Made by a program: the position numbers and the translations under genes. The notes beneath the pieces are model-generated. The model made no database searches. It was given only the letters and a program-made list of their open reading frames with translations, and had not been told where the DNA came from. A DNA stretch of 13,261 nucleotides from assembly GCA_017552845.1 (NCBI GenBank), contig JAFZOE010000038.1:1-13261 (forward strand). The letters run 5' to 3'. The stretch's first letter is position 1. The number at the start of each line of letters is the position of its first letter. Positions 1-5,940 of the stretch are shown here, piece after piece. Source of the DNA: Clostridia bacterium (lineage in GTDB: Bacteria; Bacillota; Clostridia; Oscillospirales; Acutalibacteraceae).

Positions 1-144
1 CAGTTCACCGTTGCAGGTATTGTTCTGAGCATAGCGGACCATATAGCTGACCTTTTTATCAAGCTCGGTCTTAAAGCCGTTTTCGTGCTTGTTGCGGAAT
101 GTTATCTCTGCGACCTTATATCCTTTAAGATTTACGGGAATCAT
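1..144 (-). CDS. Partial protein, possible SecB-like chaperone (5' end only)
   Basis: Reading leftward from an ATG at 144-142, the frame stays open to the window edge and gives 48 residues beginning MIPVNLKGYKVAEITFRN and ending ...NNTCNGEL. The ATG overlaps the stop of the cyclophilin gene in an ATGA arrangement, which implies translational coupling and makes this the last visible gene of the manA-cyclophilin operon. A beta-rich start, an 'F-x-N' pattern and a later 'NNTCxGEL'-like segment recall small SecB-like proteins of Firmicutes, but only about a third of such a protein is visible. The coding call is firm from the overlap and composition. The SecB suggestion is weak, and other small beta-barrel-like proteins fit as well. 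Confidence 0.6.
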   Translation of the reverse strand, partial: MIPVNLKGYKVAEITFRNKHENGFKTELDKKVSYMVRYAQNNTCNGEL

Positions 145-767
145 TTTAATACCTCAGCAGTTTTGATTACTATAGGCTCGATTGGCGTAGTAAATTTATA
201 ATTACCAGATTCTGATGGATTATAGCCCCTCTCAACTTTAAGAAAATTATCAACGGTTTCCATACCGTCAATAACTTTACCGAAAGCAGCATAATTACCG
301 TCAAGATTAGCTTTTGAATCACCTGAGTAGCAAATAAAAAACTGTGACGAAGCAGAGTTCATATCATTGGAGCGAGCCATAGATATTACGCCTCTGTCGT
401 GGCTGAGAGTATTCTGAGTGAAGCCGTTCGCAGCAAATTCGCCCTTTATGGTGTGGCTTGAACCACCGGTGCCGTCGCCCTTGGGATCGCCGCCCTGAGC
501 CATAAAATCAGGAATTATTCTGTGGAAAGTAAGGCCGTTATAGAAGCCTTCATTGACAAGCTTCACGAAGTTTTCGCATGTTTCGGGAGCGTATTCGGGA
601 TAGGTTTCAACAGTAAAAGTTTCGCCGTTTTCCATAGTAAAAAGAATCTTTGTATGCTCTGCTTTTGAAGCGGAATCGGAAGTCTCGTTGCTGTCGGATG
701 AACCGCAGGAAGAGAAGACGAACATAACCATCATTAAGCAGATAAGGATTGAAACAATTTTTTTCAT
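141..767 (-). CDS. Cyclophilin-type peptidyl-prolyl cis-trans isomerase, lipoprotein
   Basis: A 208-residue exported protein that catalyses cis-trans isomerisation of prolyl bonds, presumably helping proteins fold outside the membrane. Residues 1-20 form a lipoprotein signal ending in a lipobox-like FSSC, with Cys21 as the likely acylated residue. A Ser/Asp-rich linker (22-37) follows. The cyclophilin domain spans about 38-206. FHRIIPDFMAQGG (81-93) carries the catalytic Arg83 and Gln91. SQFFI (141-145) and LDGNYAAFG (155-163) line the active site. The usual Trp of human cyclophilin A is absent, as in many bacterial members. The start has an AAGGAG site 7-8 nt upstream, lying in the 12-nt gap after the isomerase gene, so the two are co-transcribed. 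The family call is secure; client proteins are unknown. Confidence 0.95.
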   Translation of the reverse strand: MKKIVSILICLMMVMFVFSSCGSSDSNETSDSASKAEHTKILFTMENGETFTVETYPEYAPETCENFVKLVNEGFYNGLTFHRIIPDFMAQGGDPKGDGTGGSSHTIKGEFAANGFTQNTLSHDRGVISMARSNDMNSASSQFFICYSGDSKANLDGNYAAFGKVIDGMETVDNFLKVERGYNPSESGNYKFTTPIEPIVIKTAEVLK

Positions 768-779
768 GAAATTTCTCCT

Positions 780-1796
780 TTATGTGTAACACTCGGCAAC
801 CTTCAGACTGCCGGTCATTAAATATTTATCAACAGCGGCGGCAGGAAGCAAGAAATAATCACCGCGTTTAATCTTCTTGTAATAATCTCCGCCCTTTATT
901 TCGCCTTCGCCCTCAAGCACAACATAGATTCCGGCAGGTTTGTCAAGCATGAATTCTCCGCTGAAGAGATTAATCATCCTGACATTGAAACTCTCGGTGA
1001 TTTCCGGCCCGATGAGTGACTGATAAAGAATTGTATCATCATGATAAATCATGCGGGGAGTCAGCGGAGCGGAATAGGTTTTATCAAAACCGAAACAGCT
1101 GAGAGCGTCATCATGATCGAGGCCCATATACATTTCGTTTTCGGATAAGCGGTAATCGCCGCAGTATCTCTCGGGCTGAATCGTGAAATCAGTCGGTTCC
1201 TGAATTTCAAGGAGCAGGCAACCGGCCCCGATTGCATGGACAAATTTTGAGGGGATATAAACCACATCGCCGGGAATGACGTCAATAGAATTAAGCAGAG
1301 ATTCAAAATCGCCCTCTCCCCTGTCGGATTTTTCAATTTCCCTGACAAAATCCTCTTTGGTGACTCCCGGTCTGAATCCGTAGAACACTTTGGCTCCGGG
1401 CCTGGTTGCAATTATAATCCAGCTCTCTTCCTTGCCGTGGGAAGAATTGAAAAATTTACGGGAAAACTCTTTATCCGGATGAGCCTGAACGGGCAGGCGC
1501 ACAGCGGAGTCAATGAATTTTGTCAGTATACCGATTTCATCCTTATCACCGAGCATTTCAGTCTTATAATCCCTGATTGCATCGGTCAGCAGAATTCCGG
1601 TATCTTTAATAACCGAGACGCCTTCATTCTCGATATCTGTTGCCTCGTTCAAAGCCTGAGTTGCCGAAGCTACCCACTCTTCAGGATAATTGCAATCCAC
1701 CGAATCATCGCCGAAGAAATCCGCATAAAGCTTTCCTCCGGTATAGACTCGGAAAACCCTGTTTTTTTCAAAGAATACAGGATAATCAAAGAACAT
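780..1796 (-). CDS. manA: Mannose-6-phosphate isomerase, class I
   Basis: A 338-residue zinc enzyme interconverting fructose-6-phosphate and mannose-6-phosphate. It links glycolysis with mannose use or with GDP-mannose supply for surface glycans. The type I zinc ligands are visible: Gln104 and His106 in PVQAHPDKEF, a Glu at 123/124 in HGKEESW, and His187 in PSKFVHAIG. The conserved LLEIQEPTDFTIQ segment follows at about 195-207. The C-terminal cupin-like region (about 265-338) is present, so the protein is full length for the short Firmicute form. The ATG at 1796 has an AAGGA site and lies downstream of a good promoter. It heads an operon with the cyclophilin lipoprotein. The link between the two products is not obvious and may reflect only shared expression. 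Confidence 0.93.
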   Translation of the reverse strand: MFFDYPVFFEKNRVFRVYTGGKLYADFFGDDSVDCNYPEEWVASATQALNEATDIENEGVSVIKDTGILLTDAIRDYKTEMLGDKDEIGILTKFIDSAVRLPVQAHPDKEFSRKFFNSSHGKEESWIIIATRPGAKVFYGFRPGVTKEDFVREIEKSDRGEGDFESLLNSIDVIPGDVVYIPSKFVHAIGAGCLLLEIQEPTDFTIQPERYCGDYRLSENEMYMGLDHDDALSCFGFDKTYSAPLTPRMIYHDDTILYQSLIGPEITESFNVRMINLFSGEFMLDKPAGIYVVLEGEGEIKGGDYYKKIKRGDYFLLPAAAVDKYLMTGSLKVAECYT

Positions 1797-1829
1797 AATT
1801 CACGACATCCTTAATTTTATTATAATTAA

Positions 1830-1858
1830 AATATACCGCAAATGACAATTAAAGTCAA
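1830..1858 (-). promoter_or_regulatory. Sigma-A promoter of the manA operon
   Basis: On the minus strand, a -35 box TTGACT (1858-1853) is followed after exactly 17 nt by a -10 box TATATT (1835-1830). The predicted start of transcription is near 1823, about 27 nt upstream of the manA ATG. An AT-rich imperfect hairpin region (1811-1829) covers the start site but is probably compositional. Confidence 0.8.
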
Positions 1859-1942
1859 GAATCGGCGGATAAATGGAATAAAATTTACAATTATGACTTT
1901 GATTTTCAGCTAAATCGTCAATATGCCTATTAAAATTTTCAC

Positions 1943-1971
1943 TTGACACTTATGCAAGTAAAGTGTATAAT
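1943..1971 (+). promoter_or_regulatory. Perfect consensus sigma-A promoter of tRNA-Pro
   Basis: TTGACA (1943-1948), a 17-nt spacer and TATAAT (1966-1971) match the housekeeping consensus at all twelve positions with ideal spacing. Transcription should begin near 1978, leaving a leader of about 17 nt before the mature tRNA. Such strength fits a stable RNA gene. Confidence 0.93.
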
Positions 1972-1994
1972 AACGCGTGTCGAATTGACGAAAA

Positions 1995-2070
1995 CGGGGT
2001 GTAGCGCAGATGGTAGCGCGCTTGGTTCGGGACCAAGAGGCCGTGGGTTCAAATCCCGCCACTCCGACCA
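1995..2070 (+). tRNA. tRNA-Pro (anticodon CGG)
   Basis: A 76-nt cloverleaf including an encoded 3' CCA (2068-2070). The acceptor stem pairs CGGGGTG (1995-2001) with CACTCCG (2060-2066), with one G-U pair. The anticodon arm pairs CTTGG (2021-2025) with CCAAG (2033-2037) around the loop TTCGGGA, placing anticodon CGG at 2028-2030, which reads the Pro codon CCG. The T arm GTGGG-TTCAAAT-CCCGC is canonical. It is a single-gene unit between its own promoter and terminator. CGG is often a non-essential isoacceptor because a UGG tRNA can usually read CCG, so this gene probably supports CCG decoding speed. Confidence 0.97.
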
Positions 2071-2072
2071 CC

Positions 2073-2109
2073 AAAGGTCTGATGCATTTGCGTCAGGCCT
2101 TTAGTTTTT
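2073..2109 (+). terminator. Intrinsic terminator of tRNA-Pro
   Basis: A 10-bp stem with one G-U pair, AAAGGTCTGA (2073-2082) against TCAGGCCTTT (2093-2102), with a 10-nt loop and then a T run at 2105-2109. It starts 3 nt after the encoded CCA. Confidence 0.85.
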
Positions 2110-2117
2110 ATTCGTAT

Positions 2118-2144
2118 AAAAAAGGCGCTCCTTGACGGAGCGTC
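2118..2144 (-). terminator. Intrinsic terminator of the hydrolase operon
   Basis: On the minus strand, an 8-bp stem (2144-2137 with 2131-2124, core CGCTCC/GGAGCG) around a GTCAA loop is followed by six T residues (2123-2118). It lies 27 nt past the hydrolase stop and back to back with the tRNA terminator, so neither convergent unit reads into the other. Confidence 0.85.
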
Positions 2145-2170
2145 GTGGTTTAATAATGGAAGTATGCTTA

Positions 2171-3085
2171 TTAGTTTTTCGCAATAAACTCAGCGATGTC
2201 ACCGATAACTTCTTCGCCGATATGGCGCTCGGTGCTGTATTCCTTTGATGCTTTCAGAATATCGCTGTAAATAGCGTCAACAAAGCAGTGGTTTAGTTCC
2301 GGATAGAGCCTGAATTCTGTATTTTCGCGGTCTGCCAGCAGCTTTTTGAATTCGGCAAAATCATCATCTGCAAGAACCTGGAAATCCTTTCCTCCCTGCA
2401 TAATCAGAGCGGGTTTTGTGCTTTCAAGCAGATAATCGGCGGCAGTTTTCCGACCCATTTCCTTGAAATAATAAAGATTTGTGCCGCCCGCGAATTTCTT
2501 ACTCTTTGCTTCATCATCGGTCATCTCATAGAGGCCGTCAAATTTCTTTGCAAATATTTTATATTCAAGCAAAACGATGAGTTTAAGAATGCCTTTTCCG
2601 CCGGCCTGCTTCAACTGTCTGACAACTATATCCTCGAGGCGGTGAGGAGTGCCCGCCATCAAGATAAGCCCTCTGGCATCCGCGCCCTCAGAATCGATAC
2701 GCGGAGCGAGCATTGCGCCCATACTGTGGCCGAGAATAAAAATGCGGGCGCTGTCTATTTCGGGAGTCTCTTTGAGAAGATTTGCCGCAAGAACTGCATC
2801 ATCAATCGTTTCCGATTTAACTGTAACCTCGCAATTTCTCATTTTACGAGCGTGAGCGAAAGTGCGTTTATCATAACGGATTGAAGCAATGCCATGACGG
2901 GCAAGGCCATCCGCAAGGTCCTTGAAGGGAGTAAGCTTCATTACTCTTTCATCCATATTGCTCGCGCCGGAACCGTGAACCATCACAACAGCAGGCACGG
3001 GCGAGGAAGAATCGTCGGGTAACGAGAGTATTACTTTGAGCGGGAACTCCGTTCCCTCACCGATAATTATATCTCTGCGTTCCAT
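2171..3085 (-). CDS. Alpha/beta hydrolase family esterase or peptidase
   Basis: A 304-residue cytoplasmic serine hydrolase with no signal peptide or membrane segment. The oxyanion-hole HGSG is at 37-40. The nucleophile elbow GHSMG (119-123) gives Ser121. GGKD (231-234) gives the acid Asp234, and LNHCF (264-268) gives the base His266. The order and spacing fit the dienelactone hydrolase/S9-like branch of the superfamily, with a helical lid insert at about 145-215. Substrate cannot be deduced. A GAGGTG ribosome binding site precedes the ATG at 3085. The gene begins 26 nt after the stop of the exported propeller-like gene, shares its promoter, and ends in its own terminator. Confidence 0.9.
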   Translation of the reverse strand: MERRDIIIGEGTEFPLKVILSLPDDSSSPVPAVVMVHGSGASNMDERVMKLTPFKDLADGLARHGIASIRYDKRTFAHARKMRNCEVTVKSETIDDAVLAANLLKETPEIDSARIFILGHSMGAMLAPRIDSEGADARGLILMAGTPHRLEDIVVRQLKQAGGKGILKLIVLLEYKIFAKKFDGLYEMTDDEAKSKKFAGGTNLYYFKEMGRKTAADYLLESTKPALIMQGGKDFQVLADDDFAEFKKLLADRENTEFRLYPELNHCFVDAIYSDILKASKEYSTERHIGEEVIGDIAEFIAKN

Positions 3086-3111
3086 ATTAACACCTCGTTG
3101 AAACTATTATA

Positions 3112-3963
3112 TCAAGTAAAACTATAAGTGCGGATTACTGTTTTTGAAGCAAAGAGAACATCATTATAATTGAAATATACATTACCTTCTTTTTCAATTA
3201 TGCAGAGGCCTTCCGCTTCAGTAAAGCCGTTTCCCATATCTCTGATAAAAGTTTCTTTGACTTCTCCGGAATTCAGGTCAACCGAATAGGTGACTTTTTC
3301 ATTTTCTCCGTCATTGCTTGAAAGATAAAGCGTTTCACCGTATATGTCTCCGCCGGTAAATTTAGTTAAAACTCTGTCGGTTTTTATACTGCCTTTATAT
3401 GAAAAATCGGCGAGATTCAGCATCCTGATTTCATCAACCTCACGCGCCTGCGTGTAATAAACCGTATCATTTTTAATACACAGCCACGGAAAATGACCGT
3501 TCCCCTGCCCTTCAGCCGGCAGAATATGATATTCAACGAATTCAAGGCTTTCGGCATCAAAAACCATAACAGCGGGATCCTTGAAAAGAAACGCTTCGCA
3601 CGCGGCGTAAATCCTGCCGTCATAATATGCGCAGTCGCCGAGGTGTGAATATCCTTTTTGAATCAGTTCTGCAGGAAGGCACATATCGTTGCAGGCAAGT
3701 ATTTCGCCTGTCTGAGAATTGATTCTGACTATCGCATTATAATTGAGAAACTTTATACAGCCCGTCCCGTAAAAATTTTTGCCGTCAGCGGCTATACCCT
3801 GGCAGAATGCGGCGCCGTCCGAATACAGATACTCAAATTCGTTTTCCGGTTTCAGAGAGCCATTTTTTACTACAGAAGGCGCTGAGAATAAACCGCTCAG
3901 GGTAAACAGAGCAGTAAAAAGAAGCCATACGGATTTTCTGAGAAAGGTAAATATAAATGACAT
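3112..3963 (-). CDS. Exported beta-propeller-like protein of unknown function
   Basis: A 283-residue protein that I cannot assign to a named family. Residues 9-28 form a hydrophobic signal or anchor, with a possible cleavage after FSA (about 26-28). The rest shows repeated strand patterns with 'GxIYAACE', 'NDTVYYT' and 'GETLYLSSND' turns and a run of phrases such as INSQTGEI and FDAESLEF, as in SMP-30/YncE-like propellers that bind small ligands or act as scaffolds. The blade count is uncertain; about five are visible. The ATG at 3963 has a GGGAGG site and lies just downstream of a good promoter. It is the first gene of an operon with the alpha/beta hydrolase, so a secreted binding protein may be paired with an intracellular hydrolase. 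That link is inference. Confidence 0.75.
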   Translation of the reverse strand: MSFIFTFLRKSVWLLFTALFTLSGLFSAPSVVKNGSLKPENEFEYLYSDGAAFCQGIAADGKNFYGTGCIKFLNYNAIVRINSQTGEILACNDMCLPAELIQKGYSHLGDCAYYDGRIYAACEAFLFKDPAVMVFDAESLEFVEYHILPAEGQGNGHFPWLCIKNDTVYYTQAREVDEIRMLNLADFSYKGSIKTDRVLTKFTGGDIYGETLYLSSNDGENEKVTYSVDLNSGEVKETFIRDMGNGFTEAEGLCIIEKEGNVYFNYNDVLFASKTVIRTYSFT

Positions 3964-3980
3964 AATATGCCTCCCTGATT

Positions 3981-4009
3981 ATTATATCATAACCGGATTC
4001 CGGATTCAA
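3981..4009 (-). promoter_or_regulatory. Sigma-A promoter with very short leader
   Basis: On the minus strand, TTGAAT (4009-4004), 17 nt, then TATAAT (3986-3981). The predicted start is near 3974-3976, which is the Shine-Dalgarno GGGAGG itself (3975-3970). The mRNA leader would be only about 12 nt, leaving no room for leader regulation. Confidence 0.8.
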
Positions 4010-4030
4010 TCGCATAATGAATTTCATTGC

Positions 4031-4062
4031 AAAAAAATGCCCGCTCCATTTCGGAACGGGCA
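4031..4062 (-). terminator. Intrinsic terminator after the broken small gene
   Basis: On the minus strand, a 10-bp stem with one G-U pair, TGCCCGTTCC (4062-4053) against GGAGCGGGCA (4047-4038), closes a GAAAT loop and is followed by seven T residues (4037-4031). It lies 14 nt after the pseudogene stop and insulates the downstream promoter. Confidence 0.92.
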
Positions 4063-4076
4063 CAAAAGTTGTTGTA

Positions 4077-4323
4077 TTATTTGCCGAAATACACTGTCGG
4101 GAGAAGACCGAAGAGACCCTTGAAGAACGAAATGATTCTTCCGAAGAAGCCGCTGCTCACCTCTGCCTTGTCAGTCTTATGAGGGGCGGTTGCGTAAATC
4201 CTGCCGCTTAAATCGACAATGTAGGTGGTAAACGTCGTATCCTGAGTTATTTCGTCAATTTCGTAGGTTACTTCTTTATTGTCGCCGAGGGCAACCTGTG
4301 ATACTCATAAACAGTTTTTTCAT
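4077..4323 (-). pseudogene. Frameshifted or internally deleted small exported protein
   Basis: A GGAGG ribosome binding site precedes an ATG at 4323 that encodes MKKLFMSITG, then shifts into CPRRQ and a stop at 4278-4276. A second frame, offset by one nucleotide and open from 4304, reads VALGDNKEVTYEIDEITQ and continues to ...FGLLPTVYFGK with a stop at 4079-4077, just before a strong terminator. About 72 residues of the second frame look like genuine coding sequence: an IVDLSGRIYATAP strand region, then an amphipathic FFGRIISFFKGLFGLLP tail. The first ten residues resemble the beginning of a signal peptide with the rest missing. The simplest reading is a gene that kept its control signals and C-terminus but lost the middle. 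A one- or two-base sequencing error, or a true short protein, cannot be excluded. No family recognised. Confidence 0.6.
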
Positions 4324-4425
4324 AACACACCTCCGGAAAAAGATTCATTTTACAAATTTATTATAAATTATTATGGGTAACAAAAAGGTGACAAAATAAT
4401 AATTAACTAAAATAATATTAAAATA

Positions 4426-4455
4426 TTGACTAACAGGAGTTTTTTAAGTTATAAT
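4426..4455 (+). promoter_or_regulatory. Sigma-A promoter of the STAS/acyltransferase/phosphatase operon
   Basis: TTGACT (4426-4431), an 18-nt spacer and TATAAT (4450-4455). Transcription should begin near 4462, about 30 nt upstream of the STAS ATG. An in-frame TTG that would lengthen the STAS gene is part of this -35 box, so it cannot be the start codon. Confidence 0.85.
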
Positions 4456-4491
4456 AAATTGTTAAAGAAACAAACCAAAGGAGAGATTATT

Positions 4492-4791
4492 ATGCTCAGT
4501 TTTGAAAAAACATTTGAAGAATCGAAACTCATTGTCACTCTCGACGGTAAGCTCGATACGGGAACAACTCCCGAGCTGACGGCCGCTATTGAAGAGGATG
4601 CAGAGAAAGCCGAATCAATTGTAATCGATATGGCAAATCTCAAATATATCTCCTCGGCAGGTCTTCGCCTTCTGCTCTCGCTTCATAAGAAGATGGCGAA
4701 AAAAGGCGGACTCACAATCAAAAATGTCAATGAGACAAATATGGAGATTCTTGATTTCACCGGATTTGCAGATATTCTCAATATCGAATAA
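4492..4791 (+). CDS. STAS-domain anti-sigma-factor antagonist (RsbV/SpoIIAA type)
   Basis: A 99-residue single-domain cytoplasmic protein. The STAS fold is seen in LIVTLDGKLDTGTTPEL (13-29), the strand IVIDMANLKYI (43-53), and the switch loop SSAGLRLLL (54-62). Ser55 lines up with the phosphorylated Ser of RsbV and SpoIIAA. The usual preceding Asp is replaced by Ser54, a common variant. In this family the unphosphorylated protein binds a kinase/anti-sigma partner, and phosphorylation breaks the complex. The ATG at 4492 has GGAG 8 nt upstream. The acyltransferase gene starts 3 nt after its stop. The kinase and phosphatase that should act on Ser55 are both in the third gene of this operon. The output target is not visible. 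Confidence 0.92.
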   Translation: MLSFEKTFEESKLIVTLDGKLDTGTTPELTAAIEEDAEKAESIVIDMANLKYISSAGLRLLLSLHKKMAKKGGLTIKNVNETNMEILDFTGFADILNIE

Positions 4792-4794
4792 AGG

Positions 4795-5940
4795 ATGAAA
4801 TTCCTCGATAAGTATTTCACAAAAGAGCCTTGCAACACAGGGCGTCAGTTTGAACTCGACTGGTTCAGGTTCGTTCTGATTTACAGGCTCGCAATAGTTC
4901 ATGTTTTCGTCGACGCCACTCCGCCGGCGAATCTTGACGTGCTCGGTATTCCTTACTATTTCGATTCTGTTGTCGGCGGCGTAATAGGCGCCACAAGATT
5001 CATGATAGTTATGGGCATCGGGCTTTCCTATACGCGCCACAGCGCTCCGAAAGAGGTATTCAGAAGAGGCATAAAAATAGGAATAATCGGTATAATTCTG
5101 AATGTTTTCAGATATCTTATCCCCTCTCTTATCGGTTATTCAATAACGGGCGACGCAGATAAATATATCACAGAGCTTCCTTATCTTTTCTTTGGAAACG
5201 ATATACTGCAGTTTGCTTCTCTGGCAATGATTCTAATGTCACTTCTGCTTTATCTGAAACTCAATCCGCCCAAAATAATGGGTATATCTCTTGTAATGAG
5301 TGTAATCGGAACGTTATTCAGAAGCGTTGATCTTCATAATAATGTCCTCAACGTTATTGCCGGGCATGTAATAGGAATTGAAACCGTATCCGGCGATCCG
5401 TATATTTACTCTGATTTCCCGCTGATGATATGGTTTGTCTTCTACGCATTCGGATATCTTTTCGGATACTATTATCAGCGGCTCAGGGATAAGGAAAAAT
5501 TCTACAGGACCGTTTCCCCGGTATGCCTTGTGATATCCGTAGCTTTCTGTATATGGGAGATTATCGGCGGATTCGGAATGATGATGGGCGAAGGCGCAAA
5601 CGTATTTTACCATATGCATACCGGCGAAGCAATCATCTGCATAATGGCATGCATCGGAACAATGATGATATTCTGGTATGTCTCAAAAATCATACCCCAA
5701 AAGCTCAGGAAGCCGATTGAGAGAGTGAGCAGGAATGTCAACACAGTTTACTGCATACACTGGGTGCTTGTCTGGTGGGTTGTCGACCTGCTTCTCTACT
5801 GCGTCAAAGGCAACTGCTGGCTTAAGCCCTTACCCGCATATTTGCTCGGACTTGCTCTGAGTATAGCTTCAATGCTGCTCGCCGAAGTCTGGAACAAATT
5901 CAAAATCTACTGTAAGAGGAAAAAGGCAAATGAAGAATAA
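4795..5940 (+). CDS. Acyltransferase-3-like multi-pass membrane protein
   Basis: A 381-residue integral membrane protein with roughly ten hydrophobic segments (for example about 65-79, 93-117, 141-155, 162-176, 208-226, 240-260, 276-297, 318-334, 348-365). The N-terminal FELDWFRF...RLAIVHVF region gives Arg25 and His36, matching the Arg-x10-His motif of the first helix of acyltransferase-3 and related DUF1624/HGSNAT-type O-acyltransferases. Such enzymes transfer acyl groups from cytoplasmic donors to glycans or lipids outside. YCIHWVLVWW (319-328) resembles the late helix of the same group. No good ribosome binding site precedes the ATG: AAAGG abuts it, and the previous stop is 3 nt away, so translation is probably coupled. 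The last 11 nt overlap the phosphatase gene. Substrate unknown; an assignment to a remote membrane family is possible. Confidence 0.7.
   Translation: MKFLDKYFTKEPCNTGRQFELDWFRFVLIYRLAIVHVFVDATPPANLDVLGIPYYFDSVVGGVIGATRFMIVMGIGLSYTRHSAPKEVFRRGIKIGIIGIILNVFRYLIPSLIGYSITGDADKYITELPYLFFGNDILQFASLAMILMSLLLYLKLNPPKIMGISLVMSVIGTLFRSVDLHNNVLNVIAGHVIGIETVSGDPYIYSDFPLMIWFVFYAFGYLFGYYYQRLRDKEKFYRTVSPVCLVISVAFCIWEIIGGFGMMMGEGANVFYHMHTGEAIICIMACIGTMMIFWYVSKIIPQKLRKPIERVSRNVNTVYCIHWVLVWWVVDLLLYCVKGNCWLKPLPAYLLGLALSIASMLLAEVWNKFKIYCKRKKANEE

Noticed and set aside
1811..1829. Inverted repeat TTAATT...AATTAA at the manA transcription start
   Set aside because: Six-base arms of only A and T in an AT-rich leader are expected by chance. 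Not strong enough to call an operator.
1861..1942. AT-rich gap between the manA promoter and the tRNA promoter
   Set aside because: Searched for small genes, hairpins and repeats on both strands; nothing convincing.
2642..2884. Two overlapping plus-strand frames opposite the alpha/beta hydrolase
   Set aside because: They are antisense to the region holding the nucleophile Ser and show no independent start signals.
3833..4063. 76-codon minus-strand frame running through the promoter at 3981-4009
   Set aside because: It overlaps the terminator, the promoter and the 5' end of the exported propeller-like gene in another frame, and has no ribosome binding site.
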